A program made the position numbers and the translations under genes. From Cytophagaceae bacterium (GTDB taxonomy: Bacteria > Bacteroidota > Bacteroidia > Cytophagales > Spirosomataceae), in assembly GCA_027488335.1 (NCBI GenBank), contig JAIYBU010000039.1, forward strand, positions 1-64,000: DNA of 64,000 nt. Direction: 5' to 3'. Shown piece by piece: positions 1-8,759 of the stretch (positions are counted from its first letter, which is position 1; each line of letters opens with the position of its first letter). The notes below the pieces were generated by a model. That model did no database searches and was not told the DNA's origin. It worked only from the letters and a program-made list of their open reading frames with translations.

Positions 1-635
1 AGTCTAACCGTATCATTACCTTCTTTGGGTCTGCCTGATTGATAGCCCGTTTGAATAATGTAAAAAGGCAGTTTTTGGCCATAATGTGTTCTAAACCGTT
101 TTATTAAGCTAATTAGCGAGGTTTTGTATTCTTTCCCTGTTAACTTTCCATCATTAATGGCATTTGCATCTCTTTCGCCCTGCATCCAAATAATACCACT
201 TAGTTGGCTGGCAGTTTTTAAAATGGCTTTATCTGTTTTTTCAATTGCTTGATTAAATAAATCGCCCTCCTTATCCCAAGTGCCATACATTCCAAGTTCG
301 GCTTTTTTACTGCATGAGCTACCACCTCTGGCAGCTGTTAGTAAAATGACCTTTTGTTGGGTTAAATTAGTAAACGAATGTGCAAATGCAGGTAAAATTG
401 TGCCTGTATTTGCAGGTTCGAGTAATTTCCACTTTTGCCCAACGGGGTCTTTGAGTGGCTTAACAACATCTTTCACCACATCGTACTCAAAGGCTAAATT
501 GCTGTCATAAAGATTACTTTTATTATAATCTCCCTGCCCATTTGCATTGCTTTGACCCGCCAATAAAAATAATTGCTGTGCTTGTATTTCAGTGCTTATC
601 AAGAAACTGAGAATTGTATATAATAAATACTTCAT
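1..635 (-). CDS. Sialate O-acetylesterase / SASA-family carbohydrate esterase (partial, runs off window start)
   Basis: My reverse-strand translation reads MKYLLYTILSFLISTEIQAQQLFLLAGQSNANGQGDYNKSN...GIIWMQGERDANAIND...; signal peptide plus the GQSN and WMQGERDA blocks typical of SASA esterases. Not in the supplied ORF track because it is open at the window edge. Confidence 0.85.
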   Translation of the reverse strand, partial: MKYLLYTILSFLISTEIQAQQLFLLAGQSNANGQGDYNKSNLYDSNLAFEYDVVKDVVKPLKDPVGQKWKLLEPANTGTILPAFAHSFTNLTQQKVILLTAARGGSSCSKKAELGMYGTWDKEGDLFNQAIEKTDKAILKTASQLSGIIWMQGERDANAINDGKLTGKEYKTSLISLIKRFRTHYGQKLPFYIIQTGYQSGRPKEGNDTVR

Positions 636-647
636 GTTAGACTAAGG

Positions 648-2441
648 TCATTTAACTTCATTGAAAATCTTTAAATGTTGAATTGACCCTCTAAAATTTT
701 TCATTTTAGTGTTTTCCTTATCGGTTTTCCCAACCTCCATTACTACCTCGCCAACCGCTTCAAAATCTTGCCCAACAGTGCCAACACGACCTGCGGCGGT
801 TGCATCTTTGGTATTTTGTTTAATACCACTTACGGTTTTTAGTAATTGTTCATTTTTAAAAATAGACGCTGTGCCGTTTTGAAAAACGCATTTGAAAGAA
901 GCAACTTTCCCTACTTCGTAGGCGTTTGTTGCTATAATATCTCGGTGGTTTTCGATACTACCGATGCGGAAGAGAAGACTACCATCAGCTTGTAATTGAA
1001 TGGACCAGCCCGATTCACCTTTTTTGGGAATCCTTGCTATGGGTGTCATATTGGCTTGTGCATCGGCTTTTAGGTCAAACGCAACGGTAATACTATCGCC
1101 AAAACCGACCATTCTATCAAAAAAATAAAACTTTTGATTGCCCGTGAAAACAATGGGTTCTTTGACGGCGAGTTGCCAAATAGGGTCGTTTTTTTTGAAA
1201 AAGGGTTCTGGTTTAAGCGGTTTTTGACCTTTTGGCAAAGGTTTCATAAAGTTAATTTCATCAATTTCGAGCCATTGATTGGCTTCACCTTCAACCGCAA
1301 TACGAATAGTAATTTTATTATTAGTAACTTTTATTTTAGGCAAAATAACCTTCACCCAATTTTGAGCTTTAGGGATTTTTACAGACAATTCCGAACCGCC
1401 AAAATCCGAAGCTATCAATTTAGCCTCTTTCTGCCCACCCGTCGAACGCACCATTGCCGATAACTCATACTCTCCATTCATAATAAACGTAAGGCTTTGA
1501 GAAAGAGAGGCCGTATGTGACTTTCCATGTCCAATTTTCAACTTATGTTCATCACGAAACGCTTCACCTGCCATGATTTTCATGGCTCCTTCCGTTCCCT
1601 TGGGAGTCCAACAAACAGGTTGTGAAAAATCTATTTTATTGAAATTGTATTCAAAATTCCCGTTTGGTAAAATCGTATAGCCTGGATAATCTTTGCCATA
1701 ATACTTGAAATATTTAAATACTGATTCACCTGGCAGTTGAGTAGAGTCAACTTTTCCTACGCCATTCAAAGCTGTTAGCCAAACTGCTTGGTGAGCGTTT
1801 AATGCAGCGTATTCGGCTTTAGCAACTATTTCGCCATTGTCATAAAAAATAACACCTTCGGGTGTAAATTCATACGCATCTAAAAACCAACCATCTTTAT
1901 TAAACGTAAAAGGTATTTGAGCCCGATGGGGCCAAGGCGTATATTTTAGGGTTTTATTAGGAGCTAAATCCACATACAAATTATTGGTAGCAACCCACGT
2001 TTTAGCGTCAATTTCGTAAGAATCTATTTCAAAAATATTATTGTTTGGCGTGGAACTGCCCCGTTGCCAAAACGATGTATGGACCCCATGTCCTTCCATA
2101 AAAGGTTTGGATAAACACTCATAGTAACCGTATCCAAAATTAAACTTACTTATAGCCCCGCCGCCTGTGTTTTCCCACTTGCCATCAATCAATTCATGTT
2201 TCAATACAATATGCAAGGCACTATCTTTTATATAAACGTTTTCTTTGAGATTTAGACCATTCATATATCCCATACCAGTACGTCTGCCTGTTCGATACTC
2301 CCACATATCTTCGTTGAGTTTATTGCCCACGAAGTTTTCTTCAAATAGTAATGTATACCCTTTTGGAGCTTGGGCAAAAATGTTTTGCAAGGTTATGATA
2401 ACACCAAAACAGAGGTAAAAGCCGCTTTTAAATAAGTTCAT
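648..2441 (-). CDS. Secreted glycoside hydrolase family 16 protein with C-terminal carbohydrate-binding/LamG-like regions
   Basis: Signal peptide; GH16-type N-terminus (LLFEENFVGNKLNEDMWEYR) and catalytic-type motif FEIDSYEID; C-terminal part resembles jelly-roll/concanavalin-like domains. Confidence 0.8.
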   Translation of the reverse strand: MNLFKSGFYLCFGVIITLQNIFAQAPKGYTLLFEENFVGNKLNEDMWEYRTGRRTGMGYMNGLNLKENVYIKDSALHIVLKHELIDGKWENTGGGAISKFNFGYGYYECLSKPFMEGHGVHTSFWQRGSSTPNNNIFEIDSYEIDAKTWVATNNLYVDLAPNKTLKYTPWPHRAQIPFTFNKDGWFLDAYEFTPEGVIFYDNGEIVAKAEYAALNAHQAVWLTALNGVGKVDSTQLPGESVFKYFKYYGKDYPGYTILPNGNFEYNFNKIDFSQPVCWTPKGTEGAMKIMAGEAFRDEHKLKIGHGKSHTASLSQSLTFIMNGEYELSAMVRSTGGQKEAKLIASDFGGSELSVKIPKAQNWVKVILPKIKVTNNKITIRIAVEGEANQWLEIDEINFMKPLPKGQKPLKPEPFFKKNDPIWQLAVKEPIVFTGNQKFYFFDRMVGFGDSITVAFDLKADAQANMTPIARIPKKGESGWSIQLQADGSLLFRIGSIENHRDIIATNAYEVGKVASFKCVFQNGTASIFKNEQLLKTVSGIKQNTKDATAAGRVGTVGQDFEAVGEVVMEVGKTDKENTKMKNFRGSIQHLKIFNEVK

Positions 2442-2533
2442 TTTATGAGCGTAATTGATACATTAGAAAAACTGGTGTACTCCGTAGAGAGCGTTCGTAA
2501 TTAATACATTGGGTTTTCCATCAGATAAAGAGT

Positions 2534-2571
2534 AAAAGTTATAGCATAGCTTACACTATGCTATAACTTTT
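2534..2571 (-). terminator. Strong stem-loop downstream of susD (terminator or processing hairpin)
   Basis: Perfect 16-bp inverted repeat AAAAGTTATAGCATAG / CTATGCTATAACTTTT with a 6-nt loop between the susD stop and the GH16 gene. Confidence 0.75.
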
Positions 2572-2596
2572 TTACTATGTAAACCCTAACCTTCTT

Positions 2597-4039
2597 TTAT
2601 TTCCAAGCAGGATTTTGTTCTAATTTAGAATTTGTTAAGATTTCGACGTTAGGTATTGGAAAAAAACGATGTTTGTCTTGAACAGGACGAGACAAGTAAT
2701 ACGAATTTAAAGCTGTGGCAACTGACTTGAATTTACCTGTACGGGTGAGGTCATACCACCTGTCAGCTTCATAACATAATTCCCAAGACCGCTCTTGTAA
2801 AACCGCTTCTATGAAAGCGTCTTTGTTCAATCCAGCAGGCAAATTGGGTAAACCTGCTCTTTTTCTGACAACATTAATAGCATCATACGCAGTTTGGGTT
2901 GCACCATTTGCTCTCGCTTCGGCTTCGGCAGCAATTAGATAGACATCTGCTAACCTTAAAATAGGGAAATTATTTTCTCCATTTGCACCATTTGAATTAG
3001 GGTCCATGAATTTTTTAACAATAATACGGTCACGCAAAGTAACGTCTGCTTGTCCAATCCTTTTTCCTTGGGCATTAGTATAAGCGGAATCTAAAAGTAA
3101 TTTACGACTATCGCCAGCTGCAAAAGAATTGAAAAAAGCATGATAACCAAAGGCAGAACCAAAAGCCGTCTTTGAAAATACAGGTGGCGAATTAGCAGGA
3201 GCATAGAAACCTAATAAATCGTAACCAATCAATCCTGGAAGGCTCGAAAATTCGGCAGCAAAGATGACTTCAATGCGTGAAGCATCCTCTTTCAACGGAT
3301 TATACAAATCTAAAACATTAGGTACTAAACTATAAGTATTAGATTTAATCAAGGTTTGGGCATTTTCGGCAGCTTTAGCGTTGTTGCCTGCATATAAATA
3401 TACTTTGGCTAACAATCCAATTGCAGCTCCCCATGCGGCACGCCCTTTGTCTTTTGGTGTTTTGGGCAAGTCTGCAACGGCTTTTTCTAAGTCTTTTATA
3501 ATAAAAGCATAAACTTCTGTCACTGGACTTTTGGCTAATTCAGTACTTGCAATATCTTTTGTACTGGTTTGTCGAAGCGGTACGTCACCAAAGGTCTTTG
3601 CCAAATGAAAATAATATAAGCCCCTTAAAAAAAAGGCTTCTGCCAAAATGTGCTTTTTACGGGTTTCATCCATCACAATAGTTGGTACATTTTCCAACAC
3701 TTGATTGGCTCTATTTATGCCATTAAAACAATGTTGCCAATATTGCCCAACTAAATCGTTGGTTGCATCATACGAAAAAACAGTTAATTGTTCACGCCCA
3801 ACAACGGCACGAGGAAAACATTGGTCGCCAGAATAATCGGGTAATTGAATACCTACTCTATTGTAAAGGTCTGTTACTGGCGTATAAGCAGCCGTCAAAG
3901 ATGCTTCTGCATCGGCGGCAGATGTGTAAAATTGACTTGGTGAAACAAAAGAATAAGGTGTTTCATCGAGTTTACAAGCGGTTACAATAAATGTTATAAC
4001 CACCATGATTGTAAGTAGTAAACGATATTTAGATGTCAT
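2597..4039 (-). CDS. SusD/RagB family nutrient-binding outer membrane lipoprotein
   Basis: Lipoprotein-type N-terminus (VITFIVTACKLDE), SusD motifs (FLRGLYYFHLAKTFGDVPL, RLADVYLIAAEAEAR, ERSWELCYEADRWYDL); paired with SusC. Confidence 0.95.
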   Translation of the reverse strand: MTSKYRLLLTIMVVITFIVTACKLDETPYSFVSPSQFYTSAADAEASLTAAYTPVTDLYNRVGIQLPDYSGDQCFPRAVVGREQLTVFSYDATNDLVGQYWQHCFNGINRANQVLENVPTIVMDETRKKHILAEAFFLRGLYYFHLAKTFGDVPLRQTSTKDIASTELAKSPVTEVYAFIIKDLEKAVADLPKTPKDKGRAAWGAAIGLLAKVYLYAGNNAKAAENAQTLIKSNTYSLVPNVLDLYNPLKEDASRIEVIFAAEFSSLPGLIGYDLLGFYAPANSPPVFSKTAFGSAFGYHAFFNSFAAGDSRKLLLDSAYTNAQGKRIGQADVTLRDRIIVKKFMDPNSNGANGENNFPILRLADVYLIAAEAEARANGATQTAYDAINVVRKRAGLPNLPAGLNKDAFIEAVLQERSWELCYEADRWYDLTRTGKFKSVATALNSYYLSRPVQDKHRFFPIPNVEILTNSKLEQNPAWK

Positions 4040-4164
4040 ATTAGAAATGATTGATGATTAGAAGTATGAGTTTATATTTACTATTTGGAAAAATAAAAAC
4101 TCAAACCCATTCAATTTTTTTAACTACCAACTGTATTTTGAGATAATGCGATAAATTGCCTCTA

Positions 4165-7100
4165 TTAAAAGTTCAATTGAACCCCTGCAATAAATGAACG
4201 TGCGACAGGATAACCAATATTATCAACCCCCAGATTCAAGTTATTTTGACCAACCGTATTTACTTCAGGGTCATAACCAGAATAATTGGTAATGGTGATA
4301 AAATTATTGACACTTACGTACATTCTTGAGTTTGCTAAAATTCCATTTTTGCCGATAGCAGGAAGTGTGTAACCCAATGTTAAGTTTTTAAATCTGATAA
4401 AAGACCCATCTTCTATATGAATATCAGATTGATTGATGCGTTGGCCAATCGAAGCCTTTGGATACATAGTAGAAGGGTTGGTGGGTGTCCAGCGGTTTAG
4501 CATGGTAGCATATTGGTTACCACCTGCTCCACCTTCTGCTCTCAGTCTGGCAGCATTGAAAATATCATTGCCTTGCACGCCTTGAATAAATAAACTCAAG
4601 TCAAAGTTTTTAAACTTAATATTATTGCTTAAGCCAAAAATAAAATCAGGATTTGGATTGCCAATAATATCTTGGTCTGCGGCAGAAATTACCCCATCTC
4701 CATTAAGGTCTCGGTAGCGTATGTTACCAGCAACTTTACCTGTTGGAATATTATCACCCGTTTGATAAATACCATCGAAAAAATATCCATAAAATGAGCC
4801 AATGGGTTCCCCAATTCGTAAAATACTGGTATTGGCAAATGCGGCCACTGTACCTGTGCCATCTGATGGCAAAATTTGTGTTCTCACACCATCAATTAAG
4901 GTGAGTTTGTTTCTATTGGCAGAAAAATTACCACCAATATCCCATTTTACTGCACTATTTAGTATAGTGGCGTTGAGACTCACCTCTATACCTTTATTTT
5001 CAACTGAGCCAAAATTACCAAATACAGAAGCAAAGCCTGATGAAAGTGGAATTGTTCTCGATAATAGCAAGTCGTTTGTATTCTTTTTATAGACATCGGC
5101 CGTAATTTTAATACGGTTATTCATCAAACCAATGTCAATACCGATGTCGGCTTGCCCACTTTTTTCCCACTTCAAATCAGGATTGGAAATATTGGCGGCT
5201 GCAATACCAATAGTACGCTGATTATTGAAATTATAGTTTCCTACCGAGTTTAAACGTGCCAAAGAGTTATAGAGCGGAATATCGGCGTTACCAGTAATTC
5301 CATAACTGACACGTAATTTTAAGTCAGAAATAAGGTTCTGCTTTTTCATAAATCCTTCTTCCGATATTCTCCAAGCGGCAGCAACAGAAGGGAAAAATCC
5401 ATATTTATTATTCGTTCCAAATCGGCTCGAACCATCTACACGTCCAGTCAAGGTAAGTAAATATTTACTATTGAAATTGTAGTTTACTCTACCCGTGTAA
5501 GAGTCGAGTCGCCAACTTTGTTTGTTACTCGACACCGTTACGACGGCAGCTTGGCTTAAATTATTATTCAAAACCAAATCGTTTGGAAACTGCGAGCCAG
5601 TAATAGCATCTGACTGTTGAACTTGGCTTTGAGTCGAAAATACACCGGTAAATACTAAGTCATGCTCACCCATCTTTTTTTGGTAATTGAGCAAACTTTC
5701 ATGCAAATATGTATTAGCATAAACACTACCCTTTCCACCAATACCATTGACAATGAAAGCCGAACGTAAGTATTTATCGGCATAGGCATTTCTTGAATCG
5801 TTTATTAAGTCGCCGCCAAAAGAAGCCTTATAAGTTAGCCCTTTTGCGATTGTCCAATCAGCAAAAATATTACCCAAGAAACGACGTGTTGTGTTACGAC
5901 TTGTGATGGAATAAGCTAATGAAAGTGGATTGATAACATCTACAAATCGCCCATCATAAATTGCTGTTCTTCCATCGGCTCCAAAAGCTGGTAGATAAGG
6001 GGAAACCTGCAAAGCGGTAACAACAATACCTGCACCTCCGTCGTTGGCCGATGAAGTGGCAGCACCATTATTGATAGCATAATTATAGGTAATATTGGTA
6101 CCAATTTTGAAGTTATTATTTATTACATTATCAAGGTTAATTCTGACGGCACTTCTATTAAAATTTGAGGTAATGATGATACCGTCTTGATTGAAGTGGC
6201 TCAACGAAATGTTGTATTGTGTTTTTTCATTTCCACCAGAAACCGATAACTGATGGTTTTGAATTGCCGCAGGACGGAACACCAAACTTTGCCAATCAGT
6301 TCCTGTACCCAACGATTTAGGGTCAGCATTAATGTTCGTTCCCAATAATTCATTTTCATACAAGGCATATTGTTCGGCATTCATCAATTCCATTACCTTA
6401 TTGATTTTTTGGCTGCCATAATAGCCTTCATACGTAACTTTTGTTTTTCCTGCCTTACCACGCTTAGTAGTAATCAACACAACGCCATTCGCTCCACGTG
6501 TTCCATAAATAGCGGTGGCAGAAGCATCTTTCAATACTTCGATTGACTCAATATCGTTCGGATTAAGCGTGGATAAAACTGATAAACGATTCCCGTTTTC
6601 AGTACCAATGCCGCTACCACCACCCGCAGTTGGGTTATCACTACCTGCTATCGGAAATCCATCAATAACATATAAAGGTTCACTACTTCCACTTATTGAA
6701 TTGTTTCCCCTAACCCTAACACTGATACTACCGCCAGGTGCACCCGAATTTTGTGTTACTTGCACACCTGATGCACGTGCCTGTAAACCCTGAACAAAAT
6801 TGGCGATAGGCGTTTGTTTGATTTCTGCAGCTTTAATAGACGAAACAGAGCCTGTCAAATCTGATTTTTTTGACTCACCATAGCCTATAACTACTACCTC
6901 GTCTAAATCATTATTGCTCTCTGCTAAAACTACATTAATAACAGTCTGATTACCTACTCGAATCTCCTTGTTACTATATCCAATCATACTAAAAACCAAC
7001 ACTGACTCTTGGTTATCGACCGTAATCGAAAAGTCGCCTTTGCCGTCAGTGGAAGTACCTTTATTTGTGCCTTTTAAAATAATATTTACACCTGGAAGAC

Positions 7101-7269
7101 CATTTTGGTCTGTGCCCGAGGTCACCTTGCCTTTTACTTGAAAAGCTACCTGAAAAGCATAGCTTTTTTGATTAAAAAGTATTGGAAAGATTAGTAAGTA
7201 GCACAAGAGAGCCACTTTTGTTTTGATTAGAGTTTTTGTTAGTAGTAATTTCATGTAAAATTTATTCAT
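4165..7269 (-). CDS. SusC/RagA family TonB-dependent outer membrane transporter
   Basis: Carboxypeptidase-like N-domain (GKVTSGTDQNGLPGVNIILKGTNKGTSTD), plug motifs DEVVVIGYG and ATAIYGTRGANGVVLITTKRGK, terminal F. Confidence 0.97.
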   Translation of the reverse strand: MNKFYMKLLLTKTLIKTKVALLCYLLIFPILFNQKSYAFQVAFQVKGKVTSGTDQNGLPGVNIILKGTNKGTSTDGKGDFSITVDNQESVLVFSMIGYSNKEIRVGNQTVINVVLAESNNDLDEVVVIGYGESKKSDLTGSVSSIKAAEIKQTPIANFVQGLQARASGVQVTQNSGAPGGSISVRVRGNNSISGSSEPLYVIDGFPIAGSDNPTAGGGSGIGTENGNRLSVLSTLNPNDIESIEVLKDASATAIYGTRGANGVVLITTKRGKAGKTKVTYEGYYGSQKINKVMELMNAEQYALYENELLGTNINADPKSLGTGTDWQSLVFRPAAIQNHQLSVSGGNEKTQYNISLSHFNQDGIIITSNFNRSAVRINLDNVINNNFKIGTNITYNYAINNGAATSSANDGGAGIVVTALQVSPYLPAFGADGRTAIYDGRFVDVINPLSLAYSITSRNTTRRFLGNIFADWTIAKGLTYKASFGGDLINDSRNAYADKYLRSAFIVNGIGGKGSVYANTYLHESLLNYQKKMGEHDLVFTGVFSTQSQVQQSDAITGSQFPNDLVLNNNLSQAAVVTVSSNKQSWRLDSYTGRVNYNFNSKYLLTLTGRVDGSSRFGTNNKYGFFPSVAAAWRISEEGFMKKQNLISDLKLRVSYGITGNADIPLYNSLARLNSVGNYNFNNQRTIGIAAANISNPDLKWEKSGQADIGIDIGLMNNRIKITADVYKKNTNDLLLSRTIPLSSGFASVFGNFGSVENKGIEVSLNATILNSAVKWDIGGNFSANRNKLTLIDGVRTQILPSDGTGTVAAFANTSILRIGEPIGSFYGYFFDGIYQTGDNIPTGKVAGNIRYRDLNGDGVISAADQDIIGNPNPDFIFGLSNNIKFKNFDLSLFIQGVQGNDIFNAARLRAEGGAGGNQYATMLNRWTPTNPSTMYPKASIGQRINQSDIHIEDGSFIRFKNLTLGYTLPAIGKNGILANSRMYVSVNNFITITNYSGYDPEVNTVGQNNLNLGVDNIGYPVARSFIAGVQLNF

Positions 7270-7416
7270 ATTTAAAGACTATTAAAATAATACAATTTCA
7301 TCGCTGTAATTATTATAAAATTACTACTGATTAATTGCGACCTTTCTTTAAAATTAGTCACTACAAACGATAATCAAACACATGCGAAAGTGGTTTTATA
7401 GTCGATTTTTATCGAC

Positions 7417-7454
7417 TTCTATCACAAACGTTTGTGAAAACGTTTGTGATAGAA
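7417..7454. promoter_or_regulatory. LacI-family-type operator between divergent susC and lacI-type genes
   Basis: Perfect 16-bp palindrome TCACAAACGTTTGTGA (7422-7437) with central CG, inside a 14-bp inverted repeat TTCTATCACAAACG (7417-7430) / CGTTTGTGATAGAA (7441-7454). Confidence 0.8.
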
Positions 7455-7583
7455 AAAGAATATTAAATTTATTATTGATTTTGTACTATTTTTGACAAAA
7501 AAATTGATAAATTAGTTTTCTTCCTTTTCAAGCAATGATTTTTACTCAAAAATCATAAAACTTAAAATAATTATATTTTTATT

Positions 7584-8744
7584 ATGGTAAAATGTAGTAA
7601 ATGTGGTAAAGTAGAATCAATTCTTAAAGCAGGTTTCTTGCGTGGAAATCAACGTTTTTATTGTAAAGACTGTGAGATACATTTCACAGAAAAACGAGTC
7701 GATGAATTACAGAATAAAATCAAAAAGAAAAATCATCAAACTACTATTATTGATATTGCTCAGGCATTAGGTTTGTCAAATTCTACGGTTTCTCGTGCTT
7801 TACACAACCACCCTGAAGTAAATCCAAATACACGCAAGGCCGTGGTAGATATGGCAGCAGAATTAGATTATCAACCTAATCTTTTGGCGTATAATTTGGT
7901 GAAAAGTCAAAGTAAAGTTATTGGAACATTAGTACCTGAATTTTATCATACTTTTTTTCCTTCTGTGATTATTGGTATCCAAGGAGTACTATCAAAAGCA
8001 GGATACAATCAGATAATTATGCAGTCAGATGAAAGCTATGCGAATGAAGTAACCAATACAAAAATACTTTTGGCAAGTAGGATTGATGGGTTATTGGTTT
8101 CTTTGACTAAGGAAACCAATAACTTTGAGCATTTTAAAGTATTTGAAAAAAAACAGATTCCAATGGTTTTTTTCAATCGAGTTTGTGATGAAATTAATGC
8201 TCCAAAAATAATCGTTGATGATTATTCGGGAGCTTTTCAAGCAGTAGAGCATTTAATTTCAAACGGTAATAAAAGAATAGCTCACTTAGCAGGCCCACCA
8301 AATCTTCTATTAAGCCAACAGCGATTAAAAGGATACAAAGATGCGTTAAAAAAACACCATCTACCTATCGAAAGCGATTTGATAATTCATTCAGATTTGA
8401 CAGAATCAAAAGCCCGAATTTATGGTAATCATTTATTAGAACTACCTAATCCTCCTGATGCTATTTTTGCAGTAAACGACCCTTCGGCCATTGAAATTAT
8501 TTTATTGGCACGTTCAAAAGGAATTAAAATCCCCGAACAATTAGCCATCGTTGGTTTTAGCGATGACCCGATTGCTGCATTTATCGAACCTGGGCTAACA
8601 ACTATTGCTCAACCAACCCAAGAAATAGGTAAAGTTGCTGCTCAAACACTACTAAATTCTATCAATTCAGAATCGACATATGTTGATTCAATCATTAAAA
8701 CCTTAGATGTAAAATTAGTGGTAAGAGGTTCATCTGGAGGCTAA
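7584..8744 (+). CDS. LacI/GalR-family transcriptional regulator with N-terminal transposase-like (InsA-type) zinc ribbon
   Basis: N-term CSKCGKVESILKAGFLRGNQRFYCKDCEIHF (C-x2-C...G-x-QRFYC-x2-C), then LacI HTH (TIIDIAQALGLSNSTVSRALHNHPEVNPNTR) and periplasmic-binding-like sensor domain (VIGTLVPEFYHTFF...IFAVNDPSAIE...IVGFSDDP). Confidence 0.9.
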   Translation: MVKCSKCGKVESILKAGFLRGNQRFYCKDCEIHFTEKRVDELQNKIKKKNHQTTIIDIAQALGLSNSTVSRALHNHPEVNPNTRKAVVDMAAELDYQPNLLAYNLVKSQSKVIGTLVPEFYHTFFPSVIIGIQGVLSKAGYNQIIMQSDESYANEVTNTKILLASRIDGLLVSLTKETNNFEHFKVFEKKQIPMVFFNRVCDEINAPKIIVDDYSGAFQAVEHLISNGNKRIAHLAGPPNLLLSQQRLKGYKDALKKHHLPIESDLIIHSDLTESKARIYGNHLLELPNPPDAIFAVNDPSAIEIILLARSKGIKIPEQLAIVGFSDDPIAAFIEPGLTTIAQPTQEIGKVAAQTLLNSINSESTYVDSIIKTLDVKLVVRGSSGG

Positions 8745-8759
8745 ATAGTTCAAAATGTG

